Below, one piece after another: positions 9,101 to 18,800 of a DNA stretch of 55,784 nt (positions within the stretch are counted from its first letter, which is position 1; the number at the start of each line of letters is the position of its first letter). The translations under genes were made by a program, and so were the position numbers. The stretch is from Halochromatium glycolicum. GTDB taxonomy: Bacteria > Pseudomonadota > Gammaproteobacteria > Chromatiales > Chromatiaceae. The stretch is taken from contig NZ_NRSJ01000033.1 in assembly GCF_016584085.1 (NCBI RefSeq), positions 1 through 55,784 on the forward strand, in the 5' to 3' direction. The notes below the pieces were generated by a model. That model worked only from the letters and a program-made list of their open reading frames with translations. It had not been told where the DNA came from and searched no databases.

Positions 9101-11576
9101 CATCGATCGCGTCGCGCGCCTCACGCACTGCGTCATCGTCATCCGAAAGACCTTGGCTCAAAGCTGCGAGCCGATCGGTCATCTGGTCGGTGAAGTCCTT
9201 GCCGAAGGTCTCGTACAGAAGCTTGACGTAACCTTCGGCGCCCAGATCCAGGTGCTTCCGGCGCAGTCGGGTCGGCTCGTCGTTCAGCCATTGGCGCCGC
9301 CGCTGCCAAAGTGTGCGCACCGCCACGCCGTAGGGAGCGTCCGGGAGGTCGGCAAGCTCGAGCGTCTCCGGATCGACAAGCGGTCGATCCTCCGGCACAT
9401 CGAGCGGCGGCCAATGACCTTCCCGAGGCGGCGTTATGGACTGCCAGAAGGTGTCGGGATGGAGCTTGATGGGCTCGCTGCCATGGTGGTCCTCCGCCAG
9501 CCAGCGCGGATACCAGAGGCGACGCTTCTTCGATTGCAGACAAATGGAGCCGGCCTCGCGCCGCTCCCCGCGGGTGAGGGGCTCGACGCCGGGGCGCAGC
9601 GGCGCCAGGCGCTCCTGCTCGCGCAGGGCCAGCAAGTGTCGGAAGCCTTCGAGCGTCAGCCCCAGGTCGTTCTCGATGACGTCGGCCGCCTGGGCCGCTG
9701 TGGTCTCGTTCGCGAGCTTATCGGCGAACTGCTGGAGATCATGCCCCGGAAACACATCGCCAATCATGTCCTGGACCTGCATGACACAGAGCCGTCGCAG
9801 CTCAGCATCCACCTCCAGTCGCCGGTCACGCCAGCGCGCGAGTGCCCGTTGGCCGCCCTCTGTGTGGAGTCGAATATCGTCCGGGCCGATCAGGTCCGGG
9901 TCGATGACCGGGAATCTGCCCATGGCGTAGGGGTCATCCGGATGATCGGCGGTCCGCCACTGCGCGCGCAGATGCTCGATGCGCCAACGCTCGAGGTCCG
10001 ATGGTCGGTCGTCGGCGGCTTCATCGCCGGGACCAGCCTCCACCAAGCCTGTCGCCTGCACTCCGAAGCGTTGCTCCAGCGTTTGCTCCGTGAATGCCAG
10101 CGGAGTCGCCGACAGGTCGAAGAACAGCTCCGGCAGATGCACAGGGTCGATGCCCAGGGTCGATGCAATGGCCTCCGCTGAGTCCAGGTCCGACCTACGG
10201 GCCAACCGCAACGCCTCGTAGGAGGTGCCGAGGCCCGTCAGCAACTGGATGTAGGCATTGCGCAGATAAGAGCCTTCAACAGCCTCCGGCACCGCGATCT
10301 CTTGCGCGCCGAGGTAACCGCGCAGGACCTCGACGGCAATGCGCACCTGCCGTACCTGCCCCTCAACCGCGGCGCAGCTGCCGGGCAGCGCCGAGAACGA
10401 CTGATGAAGCTCCGAGTCCAGCCAAGACAGTCCGCCACCGCCGCTGACGCGTCCGCTGAGCGCAACATAGGCGATCAGGTCGCTGAGATAGGCCAGCGGG
10501 CTGACGGCCGCTTCGCAATCCCGGCATCGGCAGACCTGCTCGCAGGGGTCCTGAGCATCGCCTCCGCCGGAGACCGGTCTGCCATTGGCGCGCTCGACGC
10601 GGCGATGGGTCCAGATATTGTTGAGGATCGCTTCCTGGGCTCGGGCACGCTGGTGGATCTGTCCGGCCGCTGGCCCGCCGAGGTCGCCTGCGGTCTGCTC
10701 GATGAAGACAGGCCCCGGGGTTCTTGCGATGGCCGTGATGCTGGTAAACCCGTGGCTGATGAGCGCGGCATTGGCCTGTGTTGCGGTACCGAGCACGCCC
10801 AGGTTCGCGTGGGCGACCAGGGCCGATACGGCCGGGTCGTCAGCGATGCCGAGCTGCTTGAGCTCACCAGAGGCCGTGACCTTACGTATGTGTTCGACCG
10901 TCCGGATGCCGGCAGCGTCGAGTGCGGACCGAGCTGGCCGGGGCAGGTCGATTCGTGCCTGGTCGGCCAGCTCCAGGATGGTCGGGTTCGGCAAGCGGAA
11001 CACCGGGGCCGTTACCGACTGGGCGACGGCCAGCGCCGGCGACTGGTGAGACGTGGCAGCCGTGTTGCTGCGCCTGCGCGTCGACACGTTCGGCACGCGC
11101 GTTTCCCAAAGCGGCTTTAGCCTGTCCGTTGGACCGGTCAGCGCGGCACCGCTGGCCGGCAACTCCGGTGACGGCGCGACAATGGCCGACCGTCTAAGCG
11201 CTGCCGTTGCTTGCCCATCGCTTGCCGTGACGCGGAATCTGGCGTCGAGCCGCTTCGCGTCTTCCGCGCTCGGCACCTGGCGTCCGGCGCAATGGCAGAC
11301 GGCCGCGTAGGCGACGCGGTCGCCGGGGCGCAGGGCCGGCAGGCGGGCCTGGAAATACTGTGCCATTGCGCCCGTGGCGTTGCGCAGCCAGCGGGCCGGG
11401 AGGGTCTCGATCGGTCCGTCACCGATGCGGTAGAGCACCTCGATGTTGTTGCTCGCATCGATCGGCCTGACGCCGACGGTGATGGTGAGATTGTCCCCGG
11501 ATGGGATGTCTCCCGTCGGCGCGGAGGCGTCGTCCGTTCCGTACCAGAGCGTCAGGCCGTCGTGCTCAAAGCGCAT
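3168..11576 (-). CDS. TcA-like subunit of a Tc (ABC) toxin complex
   Basis: A 2802-residue protein, within the size range of Tc toxin TcA subunits, which form the pentameric bell-shaped pore and translocation channel. Visible order: an Ig-like N-terminus (about 20-120); a VRP1/SpvA-like helical region with CRCRDCEAAVSPLAYLSDLI (about 345-365); a neuraminidase-like or ABC-toxin segment (about 1210-1340) with the WR.AMFVFLYPENVLYPTLR signature; a beta-rich insert (about 1365-1600); a Gly/Pro-rich linker (about 1975-2035); long coiled coils around a hydrophobic hairpin (IAIGLMFTSMGLLYTAAGLY, about 2270-2290), the putative pore-forming region; and a C-terminal TcB-binding domain (about 2510-2802). 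A GAGGG ribosome binding site precedes the ATG. It is the last gene of a three-gene minus-strand cluster, 135 bp after the encapsulin gene. GC dips locally in the insert and the pore region. The overall Tc assignment is firm; the target host or cell is unknown. Confidence 0.88.
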   Translation of the reverse strand: MRFEHDGLTLWYGTDDASAPTGDIPSGDNLTITVGVRPIDASNNIEVLYRIGDGPIETLPARWLRNATGAMAQYFQARLPALRPGDRVAYAAVCHCAGRQVPSAEDAKRLDARFRVTASDGQATAALRRSAIVAPSPELPASGAALTGPTDRLKPLWETRVPNVSTRRRSNTAATSHQSPALAVAQSVTAPVFRLPNPTILELADQARIDLPRPARSALDAAGIRTVEHIRKVTASGELKQLGIADDPAVSALVAHANLGVLGTATQANAALISHGFTSITAIARTPGPVFIEQTAGDLGGPAAGQIHQRARAQEAILNNIWTHRRVERANGRPVSGGGDAQDPCEQVCRCRDCEAAVSPLAYLSDLIAYVALSGRVSGGGGLSWLDSELHQSFSALPGSCAAVEGQVRQVRIAVEVLRGYLGAQEIAVPEAVEGSYLRNAYIQLLTGLGTSYEALRLARRSDLDSAEAIASTLGIDPVHLPELFFDLSATPLAFTEQTLEQRFGVQATGLVEAGPGDEAADDRPSDLERWRIEHLRAQWRTADHPDDPYAMGRFPVIDPDLIGPDDIRLHTEGGQRALARWRDRRLEVDAELRRLCVMQVQDMIGDVFPGHDLQQFADKLANETTAAQAADVIENDLGLTLEGFRHLLALREQERLAPLRPGVEPLTRGERREAGSICLQSKKRRLWYPRWLAEDHHGSEPIKLHPDTFWQSITPPREGHWPPLDVPEDRPLVDPETLELADLPDAPYGVAVRTLWQRRRQWLNDEPTRLRRKHLDLGAEGYVKLLYETFGKDFTDQMTDRLAALSQGLSDDDDAVREARDAIDAHYLTVETLGTLVDVKTRDAAEGAPISEADWQGVYRILARVRALTLFQSRPLGESDDAWKNFEGFWNLEDWQVYKARLPRWRADANARQQWLQSLRSHSRRPIVDPDLLLDNAPGGEGDFATPLIANEAYVRYQERHDWVEQQALPDRGNDLAWLDARLSERTGLDSAGLERLADEQSQGIEITGRLGQLKLSNAAFSLLLRIRRLLLAGQPVLESEWDDVYGILIQIGKELRFGAWHVQERADGITLSPVFFRLPEPPVLRFPFPEPPPLPQWRATSTERRDWQETLRARSDQQDVVAEAHRTLIRATEEVVLPPLRDALIELTDAQGATLAEKAKWLADRLLIDMQVDGCLLTTRVSQAIETLQGLLWSIRTGQLRDTYPDLALSQPDAFDEEWRWLGSYASWRSAMFVFLYPENVLYPTLRRWESEGFTNLVGDLRLGQRLDPPRAERLAKDYATYYRDVTQLDIEASCHAGTRTYWYARSPSGHCYWSRFDNDSDDFDYAQSPWRKIGSLSGEKRTLQILGAVPFGGTDEQPDAILVFAKRKAGTEHELTVARHNLSSETWESNEESEPLALPDDVTAFSAVVTQIRTVQQLPSVVLQDASSGKFYKERFLDDSGSDWEDGEWHQPSHGHLFCGWEGGIVKLWAVVSASRTNSRGWRYYFFEEFAGGDSRLGIGLASQPGLLGCENSWFVDGPNAGRSIWLAAFLWPSQVQPQGDTIFAVAYSANGLSLFEIDTDTGQVTSKSPPHSGQSELWHFWHGALAIDRLPVDSGLPSPIPRRPPQTGVRTQLTLAARRSTYRHWAAEKLCLDYGGALKKFGGRQIVPADQQPLPLGEAVSGVAQQVRREYTRSFFDLDEPSRGLNPWLPLPASTFAYTEEYYSLVPSLLALELQRRGYYDEALDWYRTVYDYTEPASSDSGESPRKVWYGLQHEESPDHTTYERAEEWLRSPLYPHPIARTRPNTYTRFTLQSLIRCFLEYGDAEFTRDTSESIPRARTLYETALELLDDEVLHQSLDGCDAKIGEILIAVGRAKRSATGVDLGFNVNDFLEELETLLDPRLEDPRVVGRLSGVFDALQGSFDPNEPRPGPAEIKLLTGLHDAVASLGPEIMTPPQLGSLVGNRDTRMEQAHAALLAQPEIAATLASVGLGVGNDGNIPGGGPGPGPTRPGFPGGEPIPGPIPGISGGGPISGPIPPGLPGGTLDSPSAVPIDGVFGIDPMLGSGVAASSQAGSGSTDREASAYFSSSLPPGGGGWRPIISVAEIPAPTFCYCIPPNPLLHGLRLHAELNLYKLRTCRNIAGMERTVDPYAAPTDTVSGLPSIGPGGNLLLSGAVTLRPTPYRYPFLVERTRQLVELAQRAETAMLSAIERADDEYYKLLKARQELRLARAGVRLQDLRVREAESGVTLAELQRDRVDIQITQLNALLDQNISVLESIAIGLMFTSMGLLYTAAGLYTAAAKFGDLQAEGQAVSATSQALSQTASIISTYAAYERRKKDWQNQLELVEQDKLVANQQIQLAEDRVRVVEQERRIAEISADQAEVTVEYLSDKFNNAQLYQWMSGVLEGVYSFFLQQATAVAKLAEAQLAFERQEVPPQYIQDDYWDTPSDFGFASRPAEGNPPDRRGLTGSARLLQDLYQLDQFAFDTDQRKLQLTKTISLARLFPVEFQRFRETGILKFRTQMELFDRDFPGHYLRLIKRVRVSVIALIPPSNGIRATLTTSGTSRVVIGGYGFQTVVRNYGPQSVALSAPQNTSGLFELQQQPDKLLPFEGLGVDTDWELRMPRASNPFDYSTIADVLLTFDYTALDSFDYRQAVIQTLGDSVGADRAFSFRHQFPDQWYDLHNPDQTATPMTVRFETRREDFPPNLERLRIAHIALYFARRGDTAFEIGPVDLRFTENAAQGAIGGAATSVDGIISTRRGNGGAWLGFGGKDPSGTWTLALPNTAEVRNRFASEQIEDILFVVTFSGDTPTWPL

Positions 11577-11711
11577 GGCTCACCCTCGTCGGCTGGTTGA
11601 TCGGCAGGGATCGACTTCCTCTTGCGGGAGCGGACCTATCAATCACAAGGCGCCCGCGCGGCAGTGTCAGGTAGCCCGCCGGATGTCGAACCGTTGTGCG
11701 GAACCTGCGCG

Positions 11712-12656
11712 CTACTTGCGCTGGTTGTTGCCGGACGGCTCGGCGGCTTCTGCGGCAGGCTCGAAGTCGAGGCGAATGACGGCGGTCGGGTCCTTCAGCC
11801 GCAATGCGAAGCGCTCGAAGACACGGAAGCGATAGGTTCCATCGACATCTTCCTGCATGAAGGCCACGGTGGGCGGCCGGCCGACGACCAAATCCATTGT
11901 GTTACCGCCGATCGAGACCATGACGCCTTGTGGCGTCTCCTTTCCCTTAACCGTGCGGGCCGGAAAGGTGCCGGAGCCGAAGAAGCCGGCCGTGACCAGG
12001 GGCTTGATCCGATCTGCCGGCATGATGAGCGTGTTCGCCAGCGGAACATGGGTGTCGGCATAGGGCACCGTCGGCAGGGCGAGCGCATACGGGCCATAGT
12101 GTCCCGCCGCCTGCAGCTTCGCGTAGGCGCGAGCGACCGCGCCGGCCGTGTTCTCCCCATAGTTGGGTTGACCGCCGGAAGGCGTGAGCGGAGAAACCGT
12201 CTCGATCTGCGTCAGCGGAGTCTTGAAGCCGAGCAGTCCGTCTCCGGCCGGCCCCGACCGAAGCCGGACCTCGGGCGGTGTGCCCGTGAAGAGCGGGTTG
12301 GTCGCAACAGCCGCATTTCCTTCAAACAGCAGCAGGTCCTGGGCTTGGCAGAGTAGGTTCGTGGCGCGCTCCGCGAGGGTCTTGGCCGTCATCTGCTCGG
12401 CCTCTCGCTCGACCTGCTGCGGGGTCAGCGTGAACTCGACCCAGGTCTCCACCAACGGGGTCGTCGCGCCCTCATCGACGCTCAGCACGCCTCCGGGAAC
12501 CACGGTGTCGGACGGCACCGTCAGTGCCTCCGGTAGCGGGCCGTACGGCGGCAAGAACTTCGCCGCGATCTTGATCCGATCGGCCTCGTCGTGGACGGCT
12601 TGGTCGATGTGGGTCCACTCGTCGCCCCAAGGAAGTTTGTCTCTGCCGTTGGTCAT
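11712..12656 (-). CDS. Encapsulin-like shell protein (Linocin_M18/HK97 fold)
   Basis: A 314-residue protein resembling family 1 encapsulins, which self-assemble into icosahedral protein nanocompartments. The N-terminus has WGDEWTHIDQAVHDEADRI, then AAKFLPPYGPLPEAL. A central stretch (TPLVETWVEFTLTPQQVERE...LLFEG) corresponds to the P-domain strands and spine helix. GHYGPYALALPT...MPADRIKPLVTAG corresponds to the A-domain. The C-terminal VSIGGNTMDLVVGRPPTVAF...RFRVFERFALRLKDPTAVIRL matches the family's closing beta strands. It has a good GAGGG site upstream. It lies between the TcB-TcC fusion (173 bp upstream) and TcA (135 bp downstream), all on one strand, so co-expression is likely. No ferritin-like, peroxidase or other classical cargo gene is adjacent, and no obvious cargo-loading peptide is seen at the Tc proteins' C-termini. 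The family call rests on remembered motifs. Confidence 0.82.
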   Translation of the reverse strand: MTNGRDKLPWGDEWTHIDQAVHDEADRIKIAAKFLPPYGPLPEALTVPSDTVVPGGVLSVDEGATTPLVETWVEFTLTPQQVEREAEQMTAKTLAERATNLLCQAQDLLLFEGNAAVATNPLFTGTPPEVRLRSGPAGDGLLGFKTPLTQIETVSPLTPSGGQPNYGENTAGAVARAYAKLQAAGHYGPYALALPTVPYADTHVPLANTLIMPADRIKPLVTAGFFGSGTFPARTVKGKETPQGVMVSIGGNTMDLVVGRPPTVAFMQEDVDGTYRFRVFERFALRLKDPTAVIRLDFEPAAEAAEPSGNNQRK

Positions 12657-12829
12657 GAAAATGGCCCTCGTTTGGCCGACATGATGGGTTGGATACGCCT
12701 ATCTGCTGTGAACACCCGCTTTCGAGAGAATACGCTTGCGTCCATAAATGACGCGGAGATTTTCAGCCGGACCATCCGTCTTACTCTGTCCCTACTGGCA
12801 AAACGTCCGGCAAACTCAAGTGGCATTTG

Positions 12830-15800
12830 CTAATAAAGCAATCGATTACGATAAAGGGCAGGGTACCGATTTTGATGGTCTCGAATCTTAGACCGTTGCT
12901 GGCGAATGTGGATTTCTCGATTAAGTTGGTTTTCCAAAAGAATTCCTTTAACTTTATCTTCGGTGACGCCTGGCACAACTGACCCAATCGGCTCTCTCTC
13001 ATAGAAGATTTCAGAAGAGACCATATATTCGCCCTTAGGCTCAAGCCCGAAGCCCAATACCGTCGCTTCTAAACTTGCCTCATGCTTGGTCTCGTAAGTT
13101 ACGAGATCGAACTTTCCGTTAAGCCAGTCATAGCCCCAAAACTTGTAACTCCAACTGCGCACGACCTTACCGCCTAATACTAGGCCGATCCCGCTTAGTT
13201 CTAAGCCAGGGCCGACAGCAAAACCGATTTCGAAGCCTGATCTCCCTGTGCTATCAAGCACATCGGTTGCCTTAAGTTCAAAACCTGCTAGCAACACGTG
13301 AGCGCCGACGACGGTAACGCCAATATTCTCCGGAGCACTCAAATTAGTACCAAGGCGCGGCACCTTCAAGCCGAGATCCACATTGATAATGGGCGGTTCA
13401 TCGTCCGCGTTACCTGGAGATACGATACCTTCGCGATCCACAGTCTTCATAGAAGTATCGGTATTAAGGAGTGCCGATTGAACAGCATTGCCAGCACCAT
13501 CTTCGGTCCGTGAATTACCTACTGTTGAAGAAATGCCAGGATTGTCGCCCTTTGGTATTACTTGTTGGAGCATTTCTCGGACGCCGGGATCTTGCAGGCC
13601 ATACCTCAAAGGATGCTGAGGATTTATCAGGTCTACATCTATTTCGCTCTCGGACACATTCTCTAAAGTCGGCGGAGGTTTCTCGCTAGTCCCACTTGGA
13701 TCAATATTCCCCAGTGGATTATTGGCAAAAGCTACGAAGAGATTCCGCGCCATCGCTCCGCGAACCGGGTCGGGGCTCATCCAACGCAGTACCCATACCG
13801 AGAAATACCGAGCGCCGTGAAAAAACAAACCGCTTTCTTTATCGCGTTCCTTACCTGTAAAGCGATACCGCTTGCGAGAAAAACTTCCGAAGCTGGTTTC
13901 GCCATAAGGGGTGTATTCCTCGCGATTGATCCGGCGGCCGGAGTCGTCGATCACGACGTTACTGCTGCCCAGATGATCGCCGATGTGGTATTTGGTCGCC
14001 GGCGTACGATCATCTGAGAATGGTGTGCCAACACGAACGAGCGCGATTCGCTGAGCACCATCCATGACGTGCAGCATGTTGTTTTCTTCGTGGATTCCAG
14101 CTTGGACACTCCACTGGCGCTCAAAAATGCCGTCGACGTAAACCGTCACCGCATAGCTACCGCCTTGGTCCCGAACCAGCTTCTTTACCCGCTGCCCACC
14201 GGCGTCGTAGAGGTATTGCGCGTGGAGCGAAGGCGCGGCAGCACCTGGCGCTTGGGTGCGAAAGGCCTTCATCTGGTCGCTGTGATTCCACTCGAAATGC
14301 CGGGAGCTGGCTTCTCCCGTCATATTGCCGTTGCTGTCATAGGCGTAGTCGTAGCGCTGGCTGATCTGATCGCTTATCACTACTGTGGTCAGCCGATTGT
14401 TGTCGGCGGCGGGATTCAGGTTCCGCGTGAACCCGTGACCTCCGGCCTGGTGCAGCAGTTGGATCAGGTTGCCGGCCGGGTCGTACTGGTAGTGCTCGGT
14501 GTAGGCGCGCACACGGGTCGGGTCATTGTTACGCGGCCGGTCGTCCCAGGGCGCGGGCTCCGGGGGCAGATCGGACTCGCGTCCGGTGGCGGAGAGCAGC
14601 CGGTAGATCGGGTCGTAGGTGAAGCGGCGGTCCAGGGCATCGGTACCCAGCAGCGTATTCGGGATACCGCTCTCGGGCGTTCGGTCGAGGATCGCGGTGA
14701 TGTTGCCGGCCAGGTCGTATTGGTAGGCGAAGTCCTGGAGCGCTGCGCCGGCGGGCCGATAGCTGTCCGGTGCCGGCAGCGAGCTCAGATAGCGCTCGCT
14801 GCGCAGCCGGGTGAGCCGGAAGGTCTGCGGGTCGTAGGCGTAGCGGGTCATGACGCCGTTGCCGTAGGCGATCAGCGTGCGCTGGCCCTTGGCGTCGTAG
14901 GCGATGTGCTGGACGTAGGGCTGATCGTCCAGCGCGAGCTGCTGCAGTGCCCCGGCGCGGTTGTAGCGGGGCCTCAGGGTCTTGCGCTTCCCGTCGACAT
15001 CCTGCGGGTACCGCAGCTCGCGGATGCGGTTCAGGGCATCGTAGGTGCTGGAGGTGCGGTAGTCGGTCGGATCCAACAGACTGGCCGTGTGGCTTGCCAG
15101 GTCGGTCCCCGACGGCGGCTCCCAATCGACCCGGAAGGCCGCCAAAGATCCGCCCGGCGGCACCCCGCCGCCGGGCGCGCTGAAGACGGCCAGGATGGGT
15201 CCGTCGCCGATGACCTGGCGCACCTTCTCACGGACATTGCCCTTGAAGTCGTAGTCCTCGAGGGTCAGGCGCCCGGCCTCGTCGAAGTGCCGATGGAGCC
15301 GGCCGAGGCGGTTGCTTTGCCGCGCCGCGTCGCGCTCGCTTGGGATCTGGCCCGGATCGCCGTCGTCGCCGTATTCGAGGCGCTCGCGCAGCGTCATGGG
15401 CTCGTTCGCCGCATCCCGTGCCCAAAGCCGAACTGGGCGCTGGAGTCGATCGTAGGTCTGGAGGATCAGCGCCCCTTTGCTGTCGCGGCGCTCGATCTCG
15501 TTGCCGGCGGCGTCGAGCACCGTGCGGCGGACACCGGCGTCGATGCTGTCGATCCGCAGCGGGTTGTTGGCGAGGTCGTGGACATGGTGGAAGGCGCGGC
15601 GGCCAACGGCGTCGATGATCTGCACCACATTACCGCGGATGTCGTAGGTCGTGCGGGTGCGGTACCAGTCGGCGACGGGGTCGGGGCCATTGCGCTGGAT
15701 CGACTCGACGGTGCGGCCGAGGGCGTCGATGCCGATGCTGGCGGGCGTGAAGTGATGGGTCGGCGGGGCGCGATCGGCCAAGGGCACCGGATTGCCCGCC

Positions 15801-18800
15801 GCATCCGTGCCGGTGCTGAGGGGGGCGAGGTCGTTGACGTCGTAGGTGTAGGCCTCCCAAGGCGTCGGGTCGAACCGGTCCGGATCGCTCAGGTCCGGCG
15901 GCACGCCGTAGATCACGCGCTGCTCGGAGCCATCCGGGTTGTGGGTCCGGATCACCTGCCCGCGCGGGTCGTAGATCATCGTGACCCGCTGGCCGAGCTC
16001 GTGCTCGCCGGGCCGGCCATAGTCCCAGCCGCTGGAGAAGAACGGCTCGTACTGCTCGACCACCTGGCCCTTGTTGTCGAAGACCAGCGAGCCGCTGACG
16101 ACGACGTTGGGCGGCGCGCCCGGTGCCTGTCGGTGCCCATGGATCTCGGTGCGTGTGGCCTCGGTATCGGCCTGGTCCACCGGCAGCACGCCGCCGCCGA
16201 AGACGGCTTGGCCGAAGCGCAGGTCTTCGCCCTGGGTGCGGGTCTGGAGCAGGCGGCCGAAGCCGTCGGAGTACTCGACGGTGGTGATGGTCTGGTCGCG
16301 CTCCGGCAGCGGGACTTGGTGGTCCTGGACATGGTGCTCGCGCCGCACGCTGCGCACGTAGACCGGCTGCCGGGCCTCGGGCGGACTATTGGCGAAGGCA
16401 AGGAAGTCGTAGTCGAAGCGGGTGCCGGGGGTGTCCGGCGTGTCGCCGAGCTGCTCGCCCTCCTTGCCCATGACGGCGATCCAGGCCGGCAGGCCCAGCG
16501 GCGTGAAGCCGAAGGCCTGGCGGTTGCCGTTGGCATCGGTGACGAGCCGGGGCTGGAGGACGCGGTAGTCGTAGTCGGCGCTGGTCGCGAGGCCCACCGG
16601 ATCGGTGACGCGCACCGGCAGCAGGTCGTAGGCGTCGTAGGCGATGCGGGTCTCGTGGCCGAGCGGATCGCGCATCGCGACCGGCAGTCCACGGCTCGGC
16701 CCGGCCGGGCTGGCCTGGAAGTCGTAGCTGCGTTGGTCGCTGGCGATGAAATACCCGGTCGCATGCTCGCTGCCGGCGGCGCCGTCGTGGTACGCGTAGC
16801 CGGCCCGGGCGGGGAGCGCGTCGCGGAAGGGCTGCGGATACTCGCCCGTCCAGCTCGGCGCGCCGTTCGGGTCCAGGTAGGGCGGCATCTCGGGCGGCGC
16901 CGCGAGCTGGTCGCCGCTGCGGTAAGCCTGCTGGAGAATATCCTGGGTCAGCACCAGGGTGTCAGTGCGCACCAGGGCGCCGTGGTCGCCGATCTGGCCG
17001 ACGGGCAGGCCCTGGAAGGACGGGCCGTCGTAGAAGCTCAGGCTCTGCCCGATGATGTCGCCGGGCGCCTGATCGCGGGCGATGGCGTCCTTGAGCTGGA
17101 ACAGGTCTTCCCGGCCCGTGCTGCGGATCTCGCGGGTCGTCGTGCGGGCGACGCGATCGACGATGTAGACCGCGTCGCTGTCGCGCTGGGCGTAGTCGGT
17201 GAGGGTCTGAGTGATCCGATAGCGCTCGAGGGACTGGGCGTGCTCGCGCTCGTGCGCCGGCGTGTCCGGCGGCAGCCCATCGCTGGCGATGGTGACGGCC
17301 TCGCCCAAGTCGAGCCCCCGCCAGCGCGGGACGGCGATGCTGATCTGCGACCTGGGCTGGCCGTAGGCGTCGAAGTGGTCGGGCCGGCCCTGGGCGTCGT
17401 AGTGCTCGGTGAAGCCGAGCAGGGTCATGGGCTCATCGCCGCGCTCCCATTGGGTGGTGCGCTCGGCCAGCGTGTACGGAAAGAAGATGCCGTGACGATC
17501 CGGCTGGTCCGGCCCGGGCGGTGACTCCTCGCGAAGGCCGAAGCGGGACTCGGTGACGGTGTAGGGGCGGTCTTGGCGGTCGCTGCCGTCCAGGGCGTAG
17601 AGCTCGGTGCGCAGGGTGCGGCCGCGCAGCGCCCGCAGGGCATCGCGCTTGTCGCGCCGGGGCAGGTCCCGCAGGAAGTCATCCAGATCGCCGACGCCGT
17701 GCAAGAGCGGCGGGTCGCCCGGCCAGTACTCGGCACTGTGGTCGGCAATCATCCAGTCGCCGTGTTCTTCGCCGATGGGGCCCTGATGGAACCAGGTTCT
17801 GGTCAGAGTCGGCGGCGAGAAGTGGCGGGTGTCGACACCGGCGAAGGCCGTATCGGCACCATGCATGCCGGCAGCGTTGTAGGTCTCGAAGGTCTCGGTA
17901 TCGCGCTGCTCGACCAGGCCGAAGCCGCGGAATTCGCGCTCGGCGCCGTCCCAGTAGCCGTGGTGGTAGGCGTACTCGGTGGTGAGCTTGCCGCGGGACA
18001 GGACGTCGATGACCTCGACCCGGGCCACGACCTGGACCGGGAAAGGCAGCGTCGTCTGCCAGCGGGTCTCCGCGCGGCCTTGGTCGGCGAGGTAGGTGTG
18101 GGTCGAGGGCTCGTAGCGCACGCGGGTGATCGCGCCCATGTGGTTGTCCATCTCGTCGAGCAGATAGGGCTTCAGGCCACCGGTGAAGTCCAGGAAGAAC
18201 ATGCGCTCGCGGGTCGAGCCGTCCGCGTCGGCGGTCCAGAGCACACCGGCGATGCCGGTGCCGAGCAGATCGACGAGACGCACGGCGTCGAGATCGTGGA
18301 CCGGGTGCGTGCCGGCGATCTCGATCGGGTCGCTCCAGCCGTTGCCGCTCTGGTTGAGCCAGAGGGTGATGCGGCGGTCGTGGACATAGACCAGGTCCGC
18401 CAGGCCGTCGCCGTCCACATCGCCGATCAGCACCCGCCGCGGGTCGTAGCCGAGGCTGTAGCCGGCATCGCGAAAGCGGGGGCTGTTCTGCATGTGGATG
18501 CGCGGCCCCCAGGCGCCGTGCCCCAGGCTCGGCCAGTACTCGATATTGCCGTCGTGGACGAGGACGATGTCCTGGAGGCCGTCGCCGCTCATGTCGCCCC
18601 ATTTGACGCGGGGGTCGGAGAAGCTGACGTCAGGGAATTGGTCGAGGGCGCGGCGCTCGACGAACCGGGAGGCGTGCCAGCCCCCCTGCTCCGGGTCGTT
18701 GAAGAAGCACTCCATGCGGGCTCCGGACCTGATGACGTCGGTGATGCCATCGCCGTCGAGGTCGACGAGCTTCACCTCAGGGTCGGCCAGGCTGAAGCTC

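Noticed and set aside
8382..10181. 599-codon plus-strand frame inside the TcA region
   Set aside because: Antisense to the well-supported TcA-like gene; no motif and no ribosome binding site.
14069..17524. 1151-codon open frame on the plus strand
   Set aside because: It is the antisense shadow of the TcB-TcC gene. The GC-rich third positions of the real gene keep the opposite frame open, and the product is low-complexity with no domain.
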